Positions 25,048-36,000 of a stretch of 64,000 bases of DNA are shown piece after piece. Origin of the DNA: Ciona savignyi (lineage: Eukaryota; Chordata; Ascidiacea; Phlebobranchia; Cionidae); the NCBI GenBank assembly GCA_000149265.1, contig CH003410.1, forward strand, positions 668,440 to 732,439, in the 5' to 3' direction. A program made the position numbers and the translations under genes. Within the stretch, counting starts at the first letter, position 1. Every line of letters starts with the position of its first letter. The notes below the pieces were generated by a model that did not search any database, had not been told where the DNA came from, and was given only the letters and a program-made list of their open reading frames with translations.

Positions 25048-28000
25048 TTACTTATATTCCTCGGCTATTAGGTTCAATATTATCTGCGCTTTTACAACGT
25101 TTACACCTTGCCCGTAATGTTGCCCGTCTTGACTCCAAACCCCGCTGTAACTTTGTTAAATTGACTGAAGGGACGCCGTAGCGTTCGCAGAATGTAGCGA
25201 CTTCTCTATCAAAATGCGCTATTTTTTCGTCGTTACCATGATTCATGACGTAATCCGGAGGCTTGAATATTCCGCTTCGGACAGTGGTGACCCACCTAAC
25301 CTGTGTTAAGGTGAGGGTTAAACGATGTGAAATCACGTTAAGAAAAAGTTTAGGTCGCTCTTATGCGTGGCCCACTTACACACTTTCAGCAAAAGTATAA
25401 ACATACCTTTGGCCACGTATGTCCTTTTAGCAGTTCTAGTGTCGGTTTGAGATATTGTTGTGTAACAAGTGTGGGGTTGCTTTGATCGTGAAGTCCAATT
25501 CCAAGAAACAGGTAAGTTCCCTCTTTGTCCATTTTCGACTTGGCGTGTTCTTTGAGTTCTTCACCTAAAAGAAAAAGGATAACTAAATGAAAGATTCGTC
25601 TGTACAAGACAGGCTATTTTACCCGGTGAAATTTTAAACCCATAAAAATCTCGTTGCCAATACCGTTTTGTATAAAATAAAAAATTTGCATAAAATAAAA
25701 ATATGTATTTGTATCGGTCGCGTTAACTATTTAGCCATGCGGCAGTACAGGATAGGATATATGATATTGGTGATTATGAAAAAAACGCAGGAAATGTTAA
25801 CACGCGGATAACCGTCAGAATACCTCGCGCCCACAGTCGGGTTACCCGAGCGTATGTAAGGTGTTATTTATAGTTTAAAAGTTCCTTCAGTTTTAGTAAA
25901 ATCCGTTACTTCCGTGGGTTAAGGCGATGTCCGCTAAGTGTCTTTCCCAAAGGCACAACAGACTAGCTGAAGACAAGTTTTAAAAATGCATCCCTTCGGC
26001 TAGAAGACGACGCACTAACCAACCAAGCTATTCGGCAGTAAAAAAACGCATATATACAATTAGTTAATGTTGCAGCGTCATAAATGATCCTAAAAGAATG
26101 GGTCATAAACTAGTAGTTTTTAATATCTGTACTTTATTTATTATACGCATATAAAGCTCATGGCCCCAAAAAACTGTTTTATAGACCATGTTGGGCCAGT
26201 ACAATCCCCGGTTTGCAACCAGTGTTTAAGTTTAAGTTACATGATAATTGTAATACAGAATATATATATGATAATGGTAATATCCTACAATTAAATATGA
26301 TAATGGTAATACAGAATATATGATAATGGTAATATCCTACAATTAAATATACTTTTAAAGTCTTTATAAAACGTTATAACATCAAACCATATTCTGCAAG
26401 CCAGAACATTTCCAAATATATCCGAGTGTCCACAAGACCACGACATATGCCTGGGTGCGGTAGTTTCTCACTAGATGTCGCCATAGTTTCGGCAAGACAG
26501 TATATGTCCATGCTCTGTAACGTAGTAAGTATAACATTAGGTTAGTAAGAAAAATGGTAAAAATACCGGGAAACTAATTTAAACCTGACCCCAACAATAA
26601 TCTTAACCTTCTTCCAGCGCTAACACGAATTTATCCACCTAATCTTTATTATAGTAGTTTCCCCCATTCCCGTTTTAGACATGAATTTTGACTCTCCCAG
26701 TCGAATATATTGAACGCTCCTGTTATAACGGCTTGATTTTTCACTTTAGTAATAATTTTTAAAATACATTTTTTACTCGTATACTATACCAAATCGTGAA
26801 ACTGGGCAACAGTAAAAGGATGGAAGGAGGGAAGGAGGAAAACTGCACACTAATTATGGCATAAGAGTTAGTTTTAAACATGGGGTTGGAATTAAGGTTA
26901 GTTCTGGGGTTCAGTTTCCATAATTTAAATCCTCTCCTTTTCCCCTCCTTTTAGTCTTATATCCCCCTAATCTTCGTTAAGTGTGTAGTTTTCCCCCTTC
27001 CCTACTGCCCTGTTTTCCTCCTTTTGGTTTCCTTCGTGAAGCTTACTTTAATTTGGTTTACGCATCTCTTTTTCGTTTCTGGGTATATCTCTCCAGCTTT
27101 CACACTCCCGTTGTAAAAATTATCGGTCAGCAGATCCAGCATCGCCGAGTGAATGTTGCGTAACAGGGAATTCCCCACGAAACCTATAGATTTGACGTTT
27201 GCATTCCTCAGCAACGAGCAGGCGGAGGCTTGACTGTGCATCACCATTTTGCACCTGCGTGGAAAACATTGGTAAATTTATGATAAGTTCGTGAGTCCGT
27301 TTGCTAATATAGACATCTTTTTTTATTGGTCCAAGTTTCGACCTCGTCAATAGGACCGTTTTTTTTATAAGAGACGGTATATGTGTAGGTCGCGTTAACC
27401 ATTTTGGCACACAACGGTTCACACAATCTTACCGATTTGGCTCACCTGCCGGGCCATTATAATCCCGGAAATAAGGGTTAAAATCGAATTACCTATCTAC
27501 AATTTTGATATTTGCTACAAGCGTGCTTGCCGGACCATTGTATTTTCAGAAATAAAGGTTAAAATTTAATTACCTATCTACAATTTCGATATTTACTACA
27601 AGCGTACCTGCCGAACAATTATAATCCAGGAAATAAAGGTTAAAATTGAATTATACATTCACATACAATTTTGATGTTTACTCAAACGTACCTTGTATCC
27701 TTCACTACCCAATCCGACGTGTCAGCATGTACATACTCCGCCAGGTTAACACTGCTTCCTCCGATGCACTGGTCCCGAGTCACGCATTTTCCTTTATATT
27801 TATCGCTGCAGCACGATAAATCGGATCGGTGGTCGCACCAGGCTGATGCGTCGTTTTTCCACCTTAAGCATTCGTACCACGGACATAGAGCGATGTTGAA
27901 CCCACAGCGTAAGTCATCTCGGTAAGGGTTGGCACTAAATCCTAAAAAAGTTTCAATTTGTAGTGCAGAGTAAAAACGTTAACCATCATTAAATGAAATA

Positions 28001-29360
28001 ACAGGTTAGGTATATCTAACAAACATTTAGGCTCTACCACAACGTAAGTTCCTTCTGTAAGGGTTGGTACTGAATCCTAATTTTTTTCCTAATTTCTGGT
28101 ATATGGTATATTTTTCCTAATTTCTGGTATATATAATAAGCAAGTTTTCCAGTGTAAATAAAAAAACGTCGAACTGATTATCCCACAAGTATTAAAGAAC
28201 TTCATGTTCCGATAATCTAACGATTGTGTGTATAATACACATCCTTTTCGTTTTCCCATTCACGGTTTTTGACGATCAACTTTTAAGTCTCTTGAACAAT
28301 GCTTCCACCGACCTTGTCAGGTGCGGGTTTCAAGCCACACACCTCCGTACTACTCTTTATCATCTAATTTACCGGGCTAACTGGCCGGAAAAACTCATTG
28401 AGTGCCCCTATGGGAACCGTAAGCAAAAACTTAACGCGGCCAAACATTATAATGGGTAAAGGGGTTAAATAAAGGCCTTTACAGTATATTTACTGACATA
28501 TAAAGCCTTTTACAGTCTATATACTGACAAATCCAAGTGAATAACGTACCTTCGTGTTTCTGTCGAAAGTAACGCAAGAGCTCGTCCAATTTATCCACGT
28601 CACTCCCGATGCCATTGTATGTTCTCTTGCGCCACCAACCGTCCGTTATGTTTTTATAAATGTTCTGGCAGTTTGACCTGATGGTTGGCTGCGTCAGAAA
28701 ATCTAGAAAAAAACACGGCCAATCAAGGCTTAGACCTTAGACATTTGGCAACAAAAACACGAGCGTGTTTATTTTAAATCGATATAGTGTATATAAGTAT
28801 GAACAAATAAAATAACTAAAACGTACAAGGTTAATATATGAAACTTAACAAAATACAATAAGTCCTATGTCACAATAATATAAGCGGTGGCTATCATATA
28901 TAGGCATCCGTGAGTGTNNNNNNNNNNNNNNNNNNNNNNNNNNNNNNNNNNNNNNNNNNNNNNNNNNNNNNNNNNNNNNNNNNNNNNNNNNNNNNNNNNN
29001 NNNNNNNNNNNNNNNNNAAATAAGTCATTTCTCCATTCTATTATACGGGGAATTCCTAAGCTGTGCGTAGTATAGGAACTACCAGCTTTTGTTTCTTGAA
29101 TGCATCCGCACGTACTTTTATATTTGGTAACACATTCACCAGTTTTTTGAGAATTGTAATACAATCAGTACGTTAAAAATATAACCTGGTTTACCTGTTT
29201 GTGAAGCAGCGACAGTTTGCTGTGGTTTGTAATGTATAAACGGAACGTCATCAAATACCAGTTTCGGCGGACGTTTTTGGCGAAAACACGCCAACCAAAG
29301 AAAAACAATCACAGCACAGCACAGAAAAACTTTCCTGATGATTTTCGTTCCAGTATTCAT
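25048..29360 (-). CDS. Type II membrane SGNH/PC-esterase-like protein, with a frame break in the last exon
   Basis: Seven exons fit in phase: 29195-29360, 28550-28702, 27692-27941, 27047-27254, 26472-26514, 25407-25564, 25048-25300. The protein (about 410 residues) has a short cytosolic tail, one membrane anchor (about 11-26), a Cys-rich stem (residues about 107-190) and a domain with GNSLLRN (Ser about 219, SGNH block I), GIGLHD (about 295-300) and, at the C-terminus, WSQDGQHYG with the Asp-His pair. The last part is read one base out of frame relative to the start of the exon; see findings. Resembles NXPE/PC-esterase (TBL/CASD1-like) acyl-ester enzymes of the secretory pathway; substrate unknown. 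The 43-base exon at 26472-26514 is the least certain: it was picked because it supplies the needed phase 0-to-1 step between good splice sites. An upstream Met at 29462 is an alternative start. A 100-base gap lies in intron 1. Confidence 0.72.
25645..26038 (-). mobile_element. Two adjoining minus-strand SINEs (families B and A)
   Basis: About 25645-25742 is a family B copy (inverted 'cggtcgcgttaactatttagcc'-type head). About 25747-26038 is a family A copy read from its tail: 'aggataggatat', then 'gttaacacgcgg', ending near 'aagacgacgcactaacc'. Both lie in an intron of the SGNH-like gene. Confidence 0.7.
26230..26350. repeat. Short tandem duplication, AT-rich
   Basis: 'gataatggtaatatcctac' and 'gataatggtaatacagaata' blocks alternate two to three times. 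Confidence 0.7.
26804..27030. mobile_element. MITE copy plus an extra terminus, in an intron of the SGNH-like gene
   Basis: About 26804-26976 is a copy of the GGGGAAAACT family. About 26977-27030 repeats a right-hand terminus ('agttttcccccttccc', 'ttttcctccttttggtttcc'), ending close to the donor of the exon at 27047. Confidence 0.6.
27290..27418 (-). mobile_element. tRNA-derived SINE (family B), minus strand
   Basis: Contains the inverted family blocks 'ggtcgcgttaaccatttt' and 'ggcacacaac', with 'ggaccgttttttttata' in the middle. Confidence 0.6.
27444..27691. repeat. Three tandem units of about 82 bp ending on a splice donor
   Basis: Units about 27444-27528, 27529-27608 and 27609-27691 share 'ggaaataaaggttaaaat' and end 'caagcgtgc', 'caagcgtac' and 'caaacgtac'. 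The last of these is the splice donor of the exon that begins at 27692, so the array was built from that exon-intron edge. Confidence 0.8.
28041..28080. repeat. Copy of the 5' edge of SGNH-gene exon 3 plus its acceptor
   Basis: 'gtaagttccttctgtaaggg' and 'ttggtactgaatcctaa' match, with a few changes, the exon edge and acceptor at about 27908-27946 ('taagggttggcactaaatcc'). Confidence 0.7.
28918..29017. other. Assembly gap (100 N)
   Basis: Run of exactly 100 N in intron 1 of the SGNH-like gene; the size is probably a placeholder. Confidence 1.
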
Positions 29361-29469
29361 GATGATTGATTTATGACAACTCCTTGGTAAAAAGTCCATG
29401 TCAACAGTCGCTATCGCTAAACTAGACCAGTTAAGCTTCTGAAAATATCCTGCGTTACTCAAGCATGTC

Positions 29470-32400
29470 GTAGAACTGGATACTATGCTTTAACTTGCAG
29501 TTATCTAATAATACAGTAAACTAGTGTAAAGCGACAAGTTCCAGTAAGATAGTCATGCCCAGTCAATTTTTAAATAAAGGGGAATTCAAATTTGTCGCTA
29601 TGCTTCACCGCTTTTCAATTGTCCTTTCTCTTTCACTGTTTATTAAGTGACCACGCGGCCTGAGTAAATAAATTTTAAAAACTGTACCTACATATAATAA
29701 GTCTGCTGTAGTACATGAGATTGATCTTAAAATTAATTGTTAAGATACCTACCTATTTTATGTCGGTATATCTAAATTGTTTTTATTTCAATTCATTAAG
29801 TTCGGATTTTATTTGGAACCTATGTTCAGTCAATATTTGCTAAATATTTTTTGTTTAAATTCAGAAAATTCGTGATCATTGTATATATGTGTGTGTGTGT
29901 GCCCTTACAAAACCGTCATCTAAAAGAATTCCTTCATCGTTTCCGTATACGTATACTGCGTTTCCCTAATACAGTGCGGAAGTTTTTGACAGCTATTTTA
30001 AACTCTGAATAACCGGCATTAGTCTTAAGAATTCTTCGACTTTTTAACACTTAGTTAAATGTAGAACTGCACATACATTTAGCTATATTGTATTAAATAA
30101 CTTAGTCCAATTGAAACTTTCGCTATGTATAAAGCAAGAAGTACAGTAAGGCTGAAAGATCTAATCATATCTAGAAAAACAGAAAACTGTTCGCCATACG
30201 CGCTCTTTAATTGGTTTATTTCCTGTGCCCTGGTTAACGTCCTGTCATGCTTTTGTCCAACTGTTTGCTGTACGGAATCTTTTATGTGCAGCAGTGTCGT
30301 GTTAGGTAGAGATAAGAAAGCTTGGACACTCCGTTCTAGCACTGACGAATGTCTCATCTTACCTAGCTACCGGGCAGCCCTGTCAGTTATTGTATCTTGG
30401 TCCATTCGATCAAGTTACAAAGCACTGTTACAAACGTTTTACGTCATCTCGGTGAGGAGTTTAGCTGCAGTTTCGTTAGCTTATAATGGTTTTCATGGTA
30501 TACTGAAACTTGTTTATTTAGTTTTTAATAGATATCTTTTTTATTTAGAGAATCGACGAAACTTGTAGCAATCTTGGCTTCGTCCTTTACGTACAACACT
30601 TCGCATTTACCGTCCATTATTATACTTTTATGGCGGTTCTCGCATATTTTCCTAATAGTTGTAATTTTATTTACATGAGTTGCAATCAAGAATGTCCCTT
30701 TGTCGTTCTCCGCTTGCTGTTTGCTATTTAAATGTGTGTTCCTAGATATTGTGCATGTTTAAAAGAGCAAAAACAAATAAACTTAACTACATTCTATTAC
30801 GTCTCCACTCACTCATCAGTTCTGTGATTGGTCAAATATCTATTTAACTATAGCTTACACTTATATATATTTGGTCGTTTTAAAACACACTGCACACCTG
30901 TGCGGTTTAACATAAGTTACTTAGATTTACCATAGTATCTGTTTAGTGTACTATGGATTTACTAGACCGTACGGATGAATACTTTTCGTCATGCTGCTAC
31001 ATGTTGCATCTTTCTGTATACACGGCGCGACGCTAAAGGGAGGGAAAGCGGGAAAGAGGGAAACTGCTCACCAAAACTATTGAATTTATTTTTAACCTTT
31101 GTCTAAACACTAATCTCAACCCAAGAACTAGCCTTAACCATAACCCCATGTTTAAAACTAACTATAATATCATAATCTTCATTTTAGTGTTTCCTTCTTT
31201 CCTTTTAGTTTTCCCCGTATCGACGTAAAGCAGTTGTGTTTCTATGTAAAATTCGTTCCTAGTCATCAATGTGTGGGGTCTTCCTTATTTTGTTTTGTTC
31301 AGGCTTGGGTTTGCGCCTGGTGCTTGCACTAAATCTGGCATGAGGTTCCCCAACTAACAGACCTCAGCCAAGACTAAAATAGCTGGCAATCCGACTCCAT
31401 ACAAAGTTTCTTTATTGTCATATTGCAAGCTGATGCAATATAATGCATACTATTTAACTAGTTCGTAACACATGCTTGAAGATATCGACTTCAAGCAGGC
31501 AATGCTTAGGTCTACATTTTAGAACGCGTTTCTGATAATTATTAATATAATGAGTTTATAAATAAAACGTCAGCTTGCCATGTGTGGCTCGGGGATTATA
31601 GCCCGTTGACACGCACAGGAAATAATTTAGCAGGAGTAAAGGGGAAGAGCCGTGCGCACATTAATCTCCCCACTTTAACAATTTTAAAATAACTTAATTT
31701 AATGTGCAAAATTTTTACATAAGCCGCGAATGTCACTACAAATACAGGTAAGTGTTTTGCTAAAGAATAATATGTAGTGTTGTGACTGTAAAAGCCCCTA
31801 TTCCGATTACTTATATACGATGTCTATGTTATATCCCGGATGTTAGCTTATCAAACGTGGTCTTTAATATTCTAATACTTGCCATAGCGAGCGTACGGTA
31901 CTTAATAAATAACTGAAGTGTTTTAAATATTGTAAGCGTGAAACTATTAATAAGACACACAACATAATATGTCCCTGTTAAAACGTCGATACAAAATACT
32001 AACACAACTCAACACAACTTTGGGTTAAAATATTAGAGTAGGTCATATTTTGTCGAAAATAGTTTTTCCAAATGTTGAGTTAAAATAAATAGTACGCGGG
32101 TACCCTTTTACACTAGAATTGAAACTTTATTTGGTGGGAAAAGTTAAAAGTTGCTCTTATACGCAGCACGGTGTATGATGAGAGGTAATAGAAGAAGTAT
32201 GTAAACATGTTCGATCTTGTAAGATTGATGGTGGATACGAGGTATTGGGGGAGTCCCTAAACTGATCATTAGATGTTTGAAAATAAGCAAATTTCTAAAA
32301 ATTATGTCGAGTTTCAGCCGAGCAAAATGTATAAGTAATAAATACAAATATTCCAATATAATTGAAGATACCGTTTTTTATTTAAAAATATCGTTAAACA

Positions 32401-32640
32401 TTGTAACGGTAAATAGTATACGAAAACGCATTTCAGTTAATGTATAAGCGACAAGAAAGCGTTTTTGACTAAACAGCCAGTAATACTGTGTCTTTGTAAT
32501 AAAATAGTTTTTGCAATTGCTTTTTAAAGAGCAAATGGCTTCTTCTGTTTTAAGAACGTTAAACCACAAATTTGTAAAGAGTAAAATACAGACAGCGAAG
32601 TCGGTCGTACATGTATAGACTCTGGACTCTGTTTCGTTTG
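29470..32640. other. Stretch with no recognised gene
   Basis: Contains the SGNH-gene promoter side, overlapping open frames on both strands at 30079-30568 (see findings), one MITE (31028-31217) and AT-rich DNA. No family resemblance found. Confidence 0.5.
31028..31217. mobile_element. MITE copy (GGGGAAAACT family, inverted)
   Basis: Ends 'ctaaagggagggaaag' and 'ttccttttagttttcccc', with core 'taaacactaatctcaaccc' and 'ccccatgtttaaaactaac'. Confidence 0.75.
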
Positions 32641-32653
32641 CTTGCTCACAAGC

Positions 32654-32945
32654 CCGTTGCCTTTTCACTCAGATCCCAAAGTCGTTTAGCATCTTCATCT
32701 TTTTTTGCCAAGTTGCTTTCGTTGGCGACAGCGCAGTTACTGCAAAAATTAAAATTATGCAAAGGTACAGTTTTCTTTGTCCGGTTACCCATGTCAGTGG
32801 GTTTAAGTAAAATGTTTGGTGGATCGAAACTTGCCGAAGAGTTAATTATTGGTGTCCATATAGTCAAGGCTCTTGGAGGTTTTTGCCCAAACCGGCTAAT
32901 TAAACGGTTAAAATACAACAGAAGGAATGTGATTATCATTAACAT
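32654..32945 (-). CDS. Possible N-terminal exon of a type II membrane protein, unassigned
   Basis: An open stretch starts with Met at 32945 and encodes an immediate hydrophobic segment (MLMIITFLLLYF), a basic patch, then a hydrophilic stretch with CSNCAV. It ends at a good donor (gtgagc) near 32653, so it may be a first exon. The layout suits a Golgi type II enzyme, and CSNCAV faintly recalls the start of a sialyltransferase L-motif, but the match does not continue and I found no following exon. It begins about 150 bases after the stop of the SDR gene on the same strand, with a pyrimidine-rich stretch ending in AG between them. Function not recognised. Confidence 0.3.
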
Positions 32946-33095
32946 GTTGCAACAGCTTCGGTAACCTGATGATGAGAACTATGGCAAAATAGAACGGACC
33001 AAATCATAAAGGCCTTTGCGTGTTTGAAAAAAAGATTAACATTCTATTCGAATTGATGGTGAAATATTGGTTTAACAGTAATTCTAAAAAAAATC

Positions 33096-36000
33096 TTAAA
33101 ACTTATGAGGGCCGCACTCGAAGTATTTTCCGCTGACGTTTTCGATCTCGGGGGCAATACAGCAATATATGTTGGTTTGTGCGCCATGTACAACGTCTTT
33201 GCCGAAGAAGAACATGTAAGGGGCCATCGCAAAGCGGAAAACCGAGCGCCACTTTGACCGCTCACTGTCATAAGCGTGCTGCCACAGGTCGGTCTTTACG
33301 ACTCCGGGGTGGAGGCAGTTGGCGGTGACGTTGGTCCCTAGAAGAAAACGAATCTTTATGATTTGGTCAGTTCTAGAAAATTTAATGAATTATGAAATCA
33401 GGTTGAATAATGAATTATGAAATCAGGTTAAATATTGAATTATGAAATCAGGTTGAATAATGAATTATGAAAACAGGTTGAATATTGAATTATGAAAACA
33501 GGTTGAATAATGAATTATGAAAACAAGTTGAATATTGAATTATGAAAACAGGTTGAATAATGAATTATGAAAACAGGTTGAATAATGAATTATGAAAACA
33601 GGTTGAATTATGAACACATACTTATAATACTTTCTGGCAGAAAATGAATTTAATAAATTATGAAACATGTTGTACGTTTTCAGCAACAGAATTGCTTACG
33701 TCATACTTATTGCATTATTTACAGGTGTTAGATAAAACGCACTAAAAGGAAGGAAAGAGGGAGAAAGGGAAGTTACTCACTAAAACTACAGAATTTTAAC
33801 CCTCCACTAAACACTAATCTCAACCCCAAAACTAACCATACTTTAACCGTAGCCCTAACACTAACCTTAACGCCCCAATCTTAATTTTAGTGAGTAATTT
33901 TCCTTTTTCCCTATTTCCCGTTTTTCCTTAATTTAGTATGATATAGTATTTGTTTTTTCTCGCTCTTTACATGAGCGAAAGCGAAACAAACTAAAGTATG
34001 TCTTTGAAACATTCTAGATCTATATATACACCACCTCGAAACAGAATGTTCATAAATTTACGGTCAGTTTACCTTAACTACCAAAGCACACTTAATATAT
34101 ATTCTACAAAAGATATAATGGTTTCTGCAGGCAGAATATTTCGGGTCTACAAATAGAAAGTAATACCTTCGAGTTTTGTGCTAAGGTCCCTTGTGAACAA
34201 AATGTTCATGAGTTTGATTTTGTTTACCCGGCTTACCACACTTAATATATCTTGCCCCAAAAACATACCGGTTTTTGCAAGCAGTAACTGTTGCGTACAC
34301 CAAAACAAACTAATTGTCCGACCGGTTAGTCTGGCGATTTAGTGCGACGCCTTTAAACCGAAAGGTTGCAGATTTGAAACTGGTCGCTAGCTAGTCGGTT
34401 GTGTCCTTAGGCATGGCACCTTTACGGACATTGCCTGAACCCAGCGTATTATTGGGTCTCCCAAGTTGAAGGAACGTATCTATCATACACAACACACTGC
34501 AATAGCTCCGGTAACCCGATGGTGGGCGCGAGGTGATCTGACGATTGCCCGTGTGTTAACCCCTTTGGTTTTCCCACTTACGGGAATAAACATGTATATC
34601 CTATCTTAATACCTTCAAGTTTTTTGCTCAATTCTCTTGTGAACAAAATGTTCATGAGTTTACTTCTGCTGTAAGCACTGGAATCATCATAATTGTTGTC
34701 AAAGTTCATATCATTGAAATCCAATTTCGGATTTCTCATTCTATGCGCTTCGGACGAGACGTTGACGATTCGACTCGGGGCGCTCGCCTGTAAATTGAAT
34801 TTTTAGGTAAAAGATGTCATGACTGATTTTTCCTGTGATGTCATGACTGATTTTTCCTGTGATGTCATGACTGATTTTTCCTGTGATGTCATGACTGATT
34901 GTTCCTGTGATGTCATGACTGATTTTTCCTGTGATATCATGACTGATTTTTCTGCTCTTAGTTGAGCCAGTTCCTTTGTATCTTCAAGAACGGGCTTAAG
35001 TACGGTACGGTTGTGTGGCCGAATGGTTTACGCGACCGATACAAATACCAAATTATATGCCAAAATCGGTCTCAGCAACGAGCCCATTAGGGGTTCGAAA
35101 CTAAGTCCGGTAAAAAAAACGGGCTTAGTACGGTTGTGTGGCCAATTGGTTAATAACCTCGAAACATATTTGGATTCTAAATAAAACACAGTCTTGGGGA
35201 CGAGCCTATCATGGGTTCGAGCCTTAGCCCGGTTTAAGAAAATAACGAAAAACAAAACGGATTTAGTGACGAGGCAATTGCGATTTCAAAACTTAGCAAG
35301 GTAAAGAGTTTTGAAACCCACGATAGGCTCGTCATTAAGCCCGCTTTCACGTATAAAAATCGTTATATGAATGGCTCAAGACAAGCATTTGGCCAAACGA
35401 CCGTTCCCGACAGTATTGTGGACGATCACAGAAATCGTGAATGAACCAAGAACGGTTGTGTGGTCGAATAGTTAACCCGACCAATTCAAATATAAAAAAA
35501 CGATCTTATAGTGACGAGTCCATCATGATTTCCAAACTGAGCTCGCTGAAAACGTGAATGAACTTCACATAACCTCCATGTCCTCACCCCTGCCATTGTA
35601 TTTGTATATTTGCGCAACGATCCTCACCTTAAAGTGACGTTCCTTATTTCTATTCAGTGAATTTTACTGAATCATTTATTCAAACATCCCAATCAAATAA
35701 TCAATACACTTTATTTGTACAGCAAAACAGACTTTGGTCTCAAGGTTATCGGACAATCGCCCCAACCCCTTTTATTACCACGACTACCTTCGGTATTTAG
35801 CTCATTAAACATACAATGTTAACTGTATACACAAATTAGAATTTGACTAACCTTAATTCTATCTAGTAGTAGATTAGTAAGTAGGAAATGGCCAAGATGA
35901 TTGACGCCGTAATGCGTTTCAAATCCGTCCTTTGTTTTTCCCTTCGGTACCATCATAACACCTGGAAAAAATTAATACAAAAAAGGTTTTATATCTTTAT

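Noticed and set aside
24675..25181. Plus-strand coding frames of 77 and 83 codons
   Set aside because: Overlap the antisense of the SGNH-gene terminal exon or AT-rich DNA; no splice-linked partners and no resemblance to known proteins.
28865..29164. An exon reading through the 100-N gap
   Set aside because: The frame includes the gap itself and lies in intron 1 of the SGNH-like gene; no support on either side.
7500..35240. CRISPR-like arrays or other spaced repeats
   Set aside because: Repeat units are SINEs and minisatellites with diverged copies and no constant repeat/unique spacer pattern; the genome is eukaryotic.
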